Source: Temnopleurus reevesii | Lineage: Eukaryota > Echinodermata > Echinoidea > Temnopleuroida > Temnopleuridae | Reading direction: 5' to 3' | DNA length: 31,521 bases | Assembly (NCBI GenBank): GCA_036244855.1 | Contig: BQKZ01000547.1 | Span: 1 to 31,521, forward strand | In this document: piece by piece, positions 12,801 to 25,110 of the stretch | Layout of the letters: each line of letters opens with the position of its first letter | Position numbering within the stretch: the first letter of the stretch is position 1 | Program-made: the position numbers and the translations under genes | The notes under the pieces: generated by a model | The model's database searches: none | Told to the model about the DNA's origin: nothing | The model's input: the letters and a program-made list of their open reading frames with translations, nothing else

Positions 12801-15800
12801 GAAAAATATCCTGCAATATTTCTAAGGTTGACAGTGCTTTGAATAACATTTTGTCAATTTTAACGATTTTAAAACTTTTTGAGTTGACTGGATTTATATG
12901 CTTGTCAATTTAGAATTAATAAACTCAGGTTTTGAGTAATGAATAAATAGATCTACTTGTGAGAAAACGTCAATCACTAGTATTGCTAAAACTACTGGTT
13001 TTAGGTTACATTCTTGTATTTGTCAATGTCTGATACGTTCATCAATTGTAGGAATGAAAATATTATAACCAAGGCTGAACAAACATTAAAATAAGATCAA
13101 ATTTACATGTATTCAAAAAATCTTTATGCAATACATTCAGTCTGTTATTTAAGAAAAAAGTCAAATCATACCACAGAAGAATTTAATTAATACTATTTCT
13201 TCAAATCCTTTCTGATTGCATATTTACCCTGATGGTTGCGGGGTTTTCCAGTCTTCTTTGGCAAGGTTTCTCACTACCTCTGCTTCAGTAGGGGTAGTTG
13301 GAGACCGCTGATTGACCTCTGACACTGATATGACCCCTAGGTCAACTGCACCTTCATACAACATTATCTGATCTTTCAGCTCTGCCAACTCCTCCTGTGA
13401 GACACAAAGGTAATGCCACATTGCAACCATTCTTATATGTTAAGTGCCATTCGAAATAGATTGTATTCGTCTTCTATATTCAAAACACACAAAAGAAAAG
13501 TGGAGGTGTCACTAGAAATTTGTGACCCACTGCAGTTTGCTGTTGATCAGTGATGGTCAATCAAATCTGTTATTTCCTTAAGATGTTTCAATTTTAGAAT
13601 TATATTATCTGATTTGTAGAAACATTCTGTTGGAACATTTTTTTTTCAAAAATATCTCAACAATGATGATCAAAGAAGAGTATATATAATTTTCTAAAGC
13701 AGGAGCTTGTCATGGTTCTATAATTCTACACTCTAATCATCAGTGGTATAAGATGATGAATACATCTACACGAAATCTTCTTGCATCTTACCTGCAAAGA
13801 CTGGCACATATTCTCAGCCATGGCTTTAGATGTTCCAGCATCGTTGAGCTTGATTTGAAGATCTTGCACTGCTGGCAATGAACCTAGACACAAAGAAAAT
13901 TAACAATATGGAATTTCAACGACATCCTTGAAAAAGCTCTGTTGTATTTGGCAGTCATTTAGATATCTTCAGCATATAAGATAGGAAAAACTTTTTTAGT
14001 TTTTGGAGCACAATTTTGTTTTCCAATGTTAATTTACATTTACCTAGTGCCTTAGAAGAAGCAATGTATCACTGGATGAGATGAATAGACATGTAGAAAA
14101 TTGTAATTGCAGCAACTTTAAGCAATGAGCATTAACAATTTTTTTTAATGGACAGGTTTGGTTTTAAATTGAGTCCTTGTTTCTTCAAATTGTGATTTTC
14201 TGTCAACCCACATTGTGATATAAACTTCTGTAACTTTTCCTTTGTTTATAATCAATTTAAACTATCAAGCTTTGTCAAACCAACCTTGCAATATGAGTTC
14301 CTGACATCTTTTCTGACTTTCCTGCAATGAAGCCGTCAATCTATTAACAGTCTCAGCATGCTCCAGCCTTGCTTGATCACCTGCTCTCAGAGAAGCACTT
14401 AGTCTTGCTTCCAGCTGTTCAACAATTGAAGTCTACAAAAAACAATGTGAAAATGGCTTTGTCAATATACTTCTTCACTAGAACTGTATGCAGAGGAAAC
14501 TTGGCATTCTTATCTACCAACTTCTCATAATTCCTGCGCAGTTTCAATCCTATGACGAAGAAAGTGTATGAAAAGATTGTTTATCCTAGCATCTGAACAA
14601 TAGCATGTATGATAAAATGTAACCCTGAGCCATGAATGATCAGTAACGAATAATAAAGGGTTTCAGTAAAAGTTTCAAAGCACAATTCATTGGCAAAAAC
14701 TCATATATTTTTGGTACTCCCTTATCAATGACAAATTAGGGAAAGGGATTCACAAAGGGTTGGCAAATTCAGAATCTACTACATATTTCAATGAGTTGAA
14801 ACATGTACAAGTCAGAATCTTTAGGTTGCCTGTTATCACTGGGAAGTTCAGGACAATACAATGGAATATATTGTTTAGAGGTTTAGAGTGATAAAAACTT
14901 AATCCAAACTTAACAAAGAATGTTGACTTGCACTGTACACAGGGCCACAATGATTAACCTCAGCTATCACCTCCAACTCCAAAATATGTAGGTTGCCACA
15001 TGATAATATTGAAAGAGGAAAAATCATTTCCCAAAAATTTGAGAGGTACTGATATATATAATCATATCTTTATTTAAAGCTTTGATCAATATGCAAATGT
15101 ATTTGCAGAAATACCTAGAATGTTTTATAATCACCTTTTCAGAAGCTACCTTTGATGCAACATCCACTTTTTCTCTCAAATCAGCATTCTCTTGCGAGAA
15201 CTTCTGCTGTAGTCCCGTTAAAAGAGATTCCTGTTGTTCTCTTGCTCTGTTTAGTGGCTTGGAACGCTGGACTTCGATAAGCTGTTGATTGAGACTTTCT
15301 ATGGTAGCATTAGCAGTGTCCAAATAGGAATGGTGCTGTGATTTGAATAACATAAGAAAAAAGATTACAAAAAACTCTCATTTATATTTTCACTTATATA
15401 CAGTTGTTGTTCAGAAGAACATTAATAAATACAATAAACAATACTTCAACGGTACGCAACATCCTTCATTTCTAGCTGGTCAACCATCTTTTAAAAGAAT
15501 AAGTATGTATCAAATTTGTCTTATATTTATGATATTCTTGTTGATTATTAAAAACTTAAAACAAATCAAGTGGTAAGACTAACATAAACAACATGTAATC
15601 TCATAGTGATTATCAGAATAGTATTTGCAGAACGCATATCAAGTAACATTTTTCACTATGAAAATCCAGACAACTAATATTCAACAAAATAATCCATCTA
15701 CATGTAGAAGATAAATAAAATGATCTGAAAATGCAATCCATTCAAAATCCAAAATAACACATTCTTGAATCAAGCAACTGTCAATGAAACTCTCTTTACC

Positions 15801-18800
15801 TGTTGATTTGCCTCTTCAAGAGCCTGGATCTGTAGTTGGACTGCTTGTAGCTCGCCTCTCAGTTTATGGTTATCATTGTTCATTTGATTCAGCAGCTGTT
15901 GAGTCTCACTGTACGTTGTACCTAGACCATCCCTCTCACCTAAGGAATAAAATTATTCATTTATGAAGACATTGGAAATTGGAGCTGCCATTCAGAGAAC
16001 AACTAGGCCCTATGCAACTCGCAACTGGCATCACAATCTTTGGTCTACTTGATCATTTGCTCTGTCTCTCCCAACCCCCAAAACATCTTTTACATACATA
16101 GATTAAAGATTCCAAATCTTCATTTTAAAACATTTTATCATTGTATGCATTTGCATGCAGCTATCTTCTCAACGATCAAGATCAAAGGCAACTGTGGGTG
16201 GTCAAAAACTACCATGGTGAAAGACTTTAAGTGCTAAAAGTTTCTATCATAATATAACTTGTTTCAAAGTGAGAATTATACAAATCTGAAGAAAGATCCA
16301 TTCACAATGCAAGTGCTCTACTAGTATAAACACAAACTGGGGATTACATCCTAATCAAATTCTTTCCAAACTGGGGCAAAAGTATCTAATGACATCTGAT
16401 TTCATCACCTTGTGCCATGGCAAGTTGATGATTGAGGATACGTTTTTCCCTGGCATGTTCCTCACGCAAGGCTTCAAGTTGGGATGTAAGGTTCTTTATC
16501 TCTCGCCCCCTTGCCTGGTAGAGAATCTCCAGTTGGGCGATATCCTGCCCTCTGCTTCCTACACAAACATCATGAGTGAGAGTGAATTAAAAAATTTGCA
16601 GAATAGAATGGATCAAAGAACAACATCTACACCATTTTAATGTCACCATCAATAGACGTATTCATGGCTTGATTTAAAACATCCAAGACAGTGCATAATG
16701 TCCTCATATGGCATTGGACTGCAGGCGTAAACCACATCATCTAGTTACGACTAATAATACAGACAACAGCAGGGTGCTACAAGAATTTTTTTCACCAGCT
16801 GCCCAGTCGGGCAACCAAGTTTTCAAACCACTTGCCCGAACACAATTTCCTTTACCCCAAATTGATGACCTATGCCAATTTGTACATGTAGATGAAAACT
16901 AGAAAAAGCTGCTACTTGCCCTATCGGGCAAGTGACAATTTTATCTACTTGCCCAACAGCTTCATTTTGTTGCCCCAGGCATGCGGGCAAGTGGGTTTGT
17001 AGCGCCCTGAACAGATTCAATTATTAAAGCAATGTCATTAAAAACAATGTCATTCATTTGACCCATTTTTTAAACTAGAATTTTAAAACTATAATTTCAA
17101 AAAATGTCAAATAATTGCTAAAACACCAGAAATGTCTACAAGATAGGTAGGAGATGAACATTATCGGATTTATAATGACTATTCAATTACATATATGTAA
17201 TATTTTATTCCTCTATTGAACAACTGTCACTGTGCTAGTGGATTCACCTCTGTTGTCATATATTCCATTAATTACCTGCTTGATTGAAGCCTGTCTGATA
17301 TGGATCAATGCTCTGTAGATCCTCTCCATTCACCATCCTCTGTTCAGACACTACCCTCCTAGTATCAGTCCTTGCTTCATCCATATCATTCTCTCTCCGT
17401 CTCTGATACTGCACCAAACCAACATTCGGCTCGCTGGATGCATGCCGCATCACATGACCTTTCTCATTCTGGGGTGGAAAACCGTTCTGCCCTTCCCATC
17501 CAGGCGCATTGTCTTTAACCAGCATCCTCGCCTTAGTGGACTTTGGCGTTTCGTACTGCTGGCTGTATCGCCGCTCTGCACTGAAACGACCTTCGTCATC
17601 AGAATCGCGGTCATCCGTGTGATAGAAGTTTGCATCCTCGTGTACATCGCCGTGGCCATTCCCCACAAAGTCATGATCCACAGGCATGTGTCCATTCCCA
17701 TGATGCAAGGTCTGTGCGTCATCACGCTGGTAGGCCTCTCCTATGGTGTGATCACCAACCTCGTCTCCATAATGTTGGCTCGGTTGCTCATGCTCGCTCA
17801 AATCCAGATCACTATGATGCCGATAGACATTCTGTCTGGCAGCATCCCATGCAGCAGTGGTAGGACTCAGCCCCTGACTGTACTTGTTATGAGGTTCTGG
17901 CAGGTGGAGCTGGTTGTGATGGTGCTCAAAGTGCCAGTCTTGACTGCTGTCAGGGGTGTGGTTGTCGCTGCCCTGAGATAGCCGATGGTCAGGCAGATGG
18001 GTGGGCTGGTGAGCAGGCTGGGTGTGACCATTGGTTAAGGTGTCACTGTGGTGAACTCCCTGACTGCTAACAACCTACAGATTAAACAAACATACAGCTC
18101 AAGTTAGGTTTAATAGATTTCCCAATTTTCAGGCATATGTTGATTATTACGAAGTATGAGGTATTGAATAATTCATATTTTCCCAATCTCAACTATAGAT
18201 GTAAAGATATCAAACAAATTATATGATTGCCTTTATCAAAAGGGTAAATCATTATCATTAATAATACAGTTATGATGTGGCTTTGCCTCTGACATTAGCG
18301 GTGGCAAGTTTCATCTCACTCTTGAAGCACATATGGTAGGCCACATCTTGTCTACCATTGCAAGATCTTTTGAGGATCAAGAATATGTGACTTCATGTTT
18401 GTAAAATTATGAATATGACTAATCTAATTTAATTGCAATTTGATAAAATTTATAAAGAAATAGCTTCTTTATTAAAATATTTGATGATAATGTAACATAT
18501 TTATGATAATTCAATAGTTAATAATTCAAAGACATTATATCCAGGAACAGATCATTCTATGTACATATATTTAAAGAAATATCAGGTATAAAAAACACAT
18601 TGTGAGTTTTGAGCTCAGGAACTCAGATCTAAAACTAGATTATTGTATCTCATAGCAAAGTCGGAAGATGGTTCATCAATAGGTTTGAGAAATATTTCAT
18701 CAAAAGAAGCGAATGCTTGACTGCAAATGCTTGACTGCATGATCCTAAAATCGAATTAGATCATTGATCCTTCCTGATCCTTCCATAATAAGGTAATTTT

Positions 18801-21800
18801 TGTGACCAATAAATCAAACCATTCTTGACTTATTTCAAGGAAGGCCATTCTCATAACTTAATTAAAAGGACACCTCACCACGACAGTGATGTGCTGTCAG
18901 GGAATGAAGAAAAAGAGATGAACAAACTGTGAGAACTTGAGCAAAATAGGAAAATACATTAAGTTGTGTATTTTCAAAGTTTTATTTCCACCTCTTGTGG
19001 GCATTACTGAGTTGGCAACATTAGCATAATCTGTGATGTCAAACATGAACAACTCCCCATTCACTTTGTACATAAATTTATCAAAAGTCAATCAATATCA
19101 AATTTCAAATTAAGAATCACCATTATTCTTTCCATTATACTAGCAGAATATATGTAGTTATCCCATACCTGAACAGAAAAAAAATGTATGCACCTTTGTT
19201 AAAAAGAAGAAAATGTGAAAAATTGTGTAAAAAATGTATAGATATTTCTATGATGACATCCCAGATTCTTCCAGAACTTCCATCTCAAGGATTCCCATCA
19301 GAATAAATGGAAATTTTGGACATTTCTAACTTTTGACCGGATTATCTGATTTAGCTTAAACTTTTAAATTTGTTTATCTTATTTTTCTCCATTCATTGAC
19401 AGTGCATCAATGTCTAGGGAAGTTATCAGGACTTTAAGCTAACCTTGAAACTAATTTGACCTCCAAAATTAATAATTGGTAGATCATAGTCCCTCTCATG
19501 TTACATACAAAGATTGACATAATGTATAGACAGAGAGTCTACATAACATGACAAATACATAATGTCTCCTGTACTGCCATGAGTGCACAAATGCACAAAA
19601 TCAACTAGACTGTACTAGTATGCAATACCTAAAACGAAAACTGCTGATTGATCATTAATTGTTACAAATGGTGCGATCATGGCAACACAACATCCAATCA
19701 ATAGAATTTACTTTTTTTATCATGTCCTTTATTGTTATATTTCTAAGGTTTCAATGAAACAAATAATTTTGTACAGTCAAAGTCAAAACAAAGTTCATGC
19801 ATGTTTTTAAAAATTTCACCCTTTCCATACCTTTGAGTAGATAATAGAATTAGGGGAGACATCACTGACGCCCCTCTCATAGACAGAAGAATTCACGAGT
19901 GACAGTTACAAGAGGTTTATTATGTTTACACATGATGTATTGACACATCATGTATGCATATACTTGGTTGTCAATCATAATACCAGTAGAATCTTTGCTA
20001 ATGAGGTGGTTGTTAGCTCATTGTTTGACCATCAAGATCTTTCACTATGGCAGATTCAACATTCTAATCACCTGCATTGAGCTTTTCTCAAAAGAAGAGA
20101 GATTATTACGGCTTCATGTATCTACCCTTTGTAGAGGAAGCAAGTTCAAAGCTAAGCTGGATAATAAAGAGATTCTTAGCGCAGGGATAATCTCTCCCTT
20201 TAACCCTATCTCTACCTGGGGAGAGGGCATCGTGCATTCCCCCCCTCCACACACTCCTTGATTCAATTCAATTCAATTTCAATTCAATTTAGTTTATTGA
20301 TTTTCAATCCACAAAACAAAGGATTATTATCATTGAAACATAACAAACAAAATANAAAAATGTGATTTCAAGTCCATGTCAATGTGTTTCAAGTAAAATT
20401 CATTAATCCTTGACTAATTTTCATTTCAAAGGATGAAGCTGGTTGAAACTAACTTTCTCTGACTGTAATGATGTCCCTAGCGGAACAGTTAGCATCTTTA
20501 TAGAGCAAGTAAAAGTTCATTTTCCTTGTGATAAAAAACTACTTAATTCCAGTGCCATGTGGATGATGTATTGTGTGTAGTTTTTCAAAAATCATTCAGG
20601 TGAAATAAATACTTATTTAGATTCTGAATAACATTCCCTTTTTGATATATATCAAGCTTCACATCTAGATCCAATGTGTGAATAACACTGTCCACTTAAA
20701 CCTGTCTGCCCCTTCTTCTCTGTAAAAAAAAAATCAATACTACACATTATTTAATGAACAAAAGGGGGAGGCAAATGACGTACACAGTGTGGATTAAATG
20801 TTTCAAAGCAGACAGAGAGTAAACCCAAATTCAAGTGCAGTCAACTGATTCTGGAGATGTGCACTCAGGCTAGGGGTTCAAATGAATAACTCAAGAGTTT
20901 CACCATCCTTACATCATACATGTATTCAACACTGCAGTTTTATATTTTTTGATGTGTTGCTCATTGGGTAGTGCATCCGCTTTACAACTTATGAGTTAGA
21001 GTAGATGGTTGGTATCAAGTCCATTAGGCCAGTGATGCTTATTATCAACATTCAATTAATACAGAGGGAGTCTTGAGATGAGGGATCTTGCCCCCAGACA
21101 TGAGGAATGGAGACCTGGGCAGTTTTTCAACAAGTTTTTAAAAAAATTTGAGAACGACTTTAGAAGAATTACTGCTATCAGTTCTTGTGCAATACCACTC
21201 ATAAAATTCTCTATCATTATGCACAAGGACTGGTACCTGTCGTTTTTTTTAAATGTTTCATATCTTGGAGGCAAACCACCCAGGTGGTAGACATTAGGTT
21301 CATACATATTATCATCTCAAAAACAGCAGAGATGCAAACCTTCAAGCATACATGCATTAGGATAGAAATGAATAAAACAAAAAACTTCCAGACAGCTCCA
21401 CAAAATACTTTCTCATGAAAGAAATTTGTACCATGCTTTCTCTCTAATGAATGAAGGAGTGATTTCTTACTATGTTATACTTTTTAGAATTTTTAGTGAC
21501 ATTATGCATTTATGTATTTGTATTTATGATGTATTAATTTATTTGTATATTGTGCAATATTTCTGTCTATGCCCATGCATGAGTGTGGCAAAGAGCTTGG
21601 TTTTTGCAAAATCTGGCCAATGGGTGGCCATTCGCCATTTATTGCTTTATCCTCTTTCCCCTCTCCTTGTCGAATTTTTTCAATTGATACATGTATACAT
21701 TTTACTCTTGTAAATTTTTTGAAATAAAAATAATAATAATAATGATAATGATAAACTGTGATTCCCATTTTGATTTCTATCCTCACATATATCTTTAAGA

Positions 21801-24800
21801 AAGTTGGTAGGGTGCTACATAACTTTTTGAAGCATTTGCCCAGTCGCGAAAGCAATTTTAAAAATGGCCGAAAATCACTTGCTCGGGAGTAAGTTTCTGT
21901 TGCACAAAATAATCTGCTGAAAACACTAGCCACTTTAGTTTCAAAACAGCAGTAAAATAAGGTGTTTTCATAATATAATTAACTTACATTGCAAAACCTG
22001 GATCGGATTAACCAGGTTTCATATTTTCCCCCCTTTTGATTGGCTTGCCCCAGTAGGTAAGCAGCTTTTGCCTTTGCTCAAAAATACTTGCCCAACTGTG
22101 ACTTTCACTTGCCCAGGGAAGTCGGGCAAGTGCTTATGTAGCACTCTGGTAGGCATCTCTGCAATATTCACTTACCCCAGCTGGAGTCTTGAGTGGAGGA
22201 GCCCCACCCCAGACATGAGGGGTGGATACCTGATGATAGGCATCTGGTTTGTACAGCCAGTGATGCTGATCATCAACAGTAGGACTGCCATACAAACACA
22301 AAATATCTAGCTTTAAAGCACAAGTAAAGTTTTAGTAAAAGCAAATATTTATGTCCCAAAGTTTTGTCTTCAAATCTATATGAAATGAAATTAAGTATCA
22401 TGAACATGTTGCACAGAAGATTGTTCGAAAAAAGTTTTGGAAAGGCTATAACCTAAAATGTGCAAAATATTTCAGTGTCGTGTCCTCAGACACTGATTCT
22501 ATATCTTCTTTCTTGATAAAGAACAACTTCTCATGCACAGAATTGGGTGAAAATTCAGAATCTCAAAATGTGTGTAAGATATATATGTCATGATAAACAT
22601 CCCATAAAATTCACATTTCTTAATCTAAAGTTACCAAAACTATATTTGGGCTTTAAAAACACTTTTGATGGAGGGTAATTACAGATCAATTACTTTTATC
22701 AAGGGACATGGCGGACTAGACAAGAAGAGGTAAATACATACATAATGGATTTTCATTGTGAGTGTATGATTCAACTGAGGTCACTTCTTTTTTTACAATT
22801 CCTGTGAAAAAACAGTGGAAAATTGGAAAGTTGGAGAAGAAGTATCTTTTCTTTTATATCGGAAATAAATATTTTGATCAGGCAATCAAATTAAAAGAAA
22901 ATAAAAACAGAAATACTTCTGGGGGGAAAAGAAAACACGAAAGTAAGAGTCCTGAGAAAATACAATGTACAATGTATGATTAAAAATAACACAATAAAGA
23001 AAACAGAAATACATTGTAAAGATCCCCTCGAAACATATTGGAAGCAGCCATAATCTGGAAAAAAATTATCTAGCTTAATGTGGGAGACTCTGTTTAATAC
23101 ACATTGTATTTATTGTCTGAATGCATTATCATGAAAATACCATTTAAATACAATATTATATTTTTGATAATGATGTGTAGTTCACATATTCTTTTTTTCT
23201 TCTATGCTTGAATCTTCATTTTTCAAGTTATTATTTGAGAAAAATAGGCAAAATTGGCAAGTGTGTTTCCAGATAATAGAGAGAACTGGATAAAAGACAG
23301 ACTTGATCTCTAATCTTTAATTGTATGAATACAAATCAAGATGAAGACTTATAAGAGAGATAATATAAAAGGTAAAATAGACAAAATTGATGAAAAGAGA
23401 AGATAGATACCTTGGTTGTCTTGGAGATAGGTCTGGTGAGCAGCTTGAGAGTGAGGATGATTCTCTGGAGCTTGGGATGGATTGGATGTCATCCTCCAGC
23501 AAATCATCTGGTAAAGCCTTAGAAAGCAAGTCTCTCAGCTAGGATGAAATCATACAAATAAGATAGTACAGTCAGTCACTAGAAGCAAAAAAAAAAAAGA
23601 AGTTTTGTTGCCCTTCATCGACCGATTCTCTGAAAATTGCCTGACCTGATTTCAGTATTCTTAATGTTTTCAAAGCCCTTATTTCAAATAAAAATACTAA
23701 TTCTTAATTGTAATCAAATCAAGTTTTTAATGTATACCTTACAATATGAGAATGTTCAATTCTATTTCGCTGTACAATCATTCATTTTACATTATATATG
23801 TATTCTTGTATATATCTGCAATTCAGCCATTTGGCCATGGAAGATATTGTAATTTTAAACCGTTTTGAATAAATAAATAAATAAATATATTCATATATAT
23901 ATTTATTGTTGCTTTTCACTCAAATTTTAGCTCTGACTTTCCCTTGTTGAAAGGTTTAGGAGCCCCCCCCCCCCAAAAAAAAATGAGCAAATCAAGAAAG
24001 TAGTTTTCAATATGCAAAGCAGTGTCATATATTTTTTTAGTTTTAATTCATTGAATAAGGAGTGGAGGCAATAGGTCAGGCAATTCTTTTGAGGACATAA
24101 AATGAGTAAAAACATAATAAGATGGTCATGGTCTTTCAGCTTACCTCAAAAAGCAAATCTTTGATATCTCCAACATTTTGCAAAATAAAATCTGAGTCCA
24201 AAGTTTTAAGGCTTTTGAACAGACCTGTCACTCTTATTCCTGGTGCTACACCAACCATACCTCTCACAATGTGTCCACATCACTTATTTCACAATGTCCA
24301 AATCCCAAATTCTACTTCAAGTCTTCAATTTAGGTATCCATCCATTGCACATGACTGATGAATTTTCATTCTATGATCTTTATCATGATAAAAGCATAAG
24401 ACTGACAGAAGTCTTACAAATCAAACAGTTTTAAGAAAAACAGATGCATGTACATCAATATCAACAACAATGGTTGAATTTTTACTTCCACATACATCTG
24501 ATAAGGTTTATAAACTGCTCAAAGTTTCAAAAATACTTGCAAATCCACAATTCAAGTTCCCAAAATAGACCACAGCAATTAATAGAATAATCCGAAATTA
24601 AATATCCAAAAAAAGAATCGATAAAATCACGATAGTTTCCAATAAATAATTCGCATTCCTGGAGTTATACAATGAGAATAGCTGCGCAATGGAGAGTCTG
24701 ATCTGCCCTGGTCATAAAAAATAATGACCCTTTTCTTAGGTGACTCCTGAAGATTGCCGGTCCTTATTGCCATTGAAGAGGTTCAACTCAAGTGCAACAA

Positions 24801-25029
24801 TTAGGAGAACCAATGAAGCATTACATCGGAGGAAATCTATCATGTGACAAGAACTTGACCCAGTTGCTTCAGTCTGATTGACATCGGGATAATCTCCTCC
24901 CACTCATACCCCCTCTCTCTCCCTCTCTCTCTTCTCTCTCTATCTCGCTCTATTCTCTCTCTCTCTCTCTCTCTCCCTCTCTATCTATCTCTCTCCTGCT
25001 CTCTCTCTCTCTCTTTCTATATCTCTCTC

Positions 25030-25110
<81 letters not shown>

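Noticed and set aside
17442..17981. 179-codon open frame on the plus strand
   Set aside because: It lies wholly opposite CEP152 exon 4. The exon's GC-rich, His-codon-rich sequence opens the opposite strand; the translation has no domain.
21056..21307. 83-codon minus-strand open frame as a separate gene
   Set aside because: It reads through a decayed copy of CEP152 exon 3 and inserted sequence; explained as a pseudoexon.
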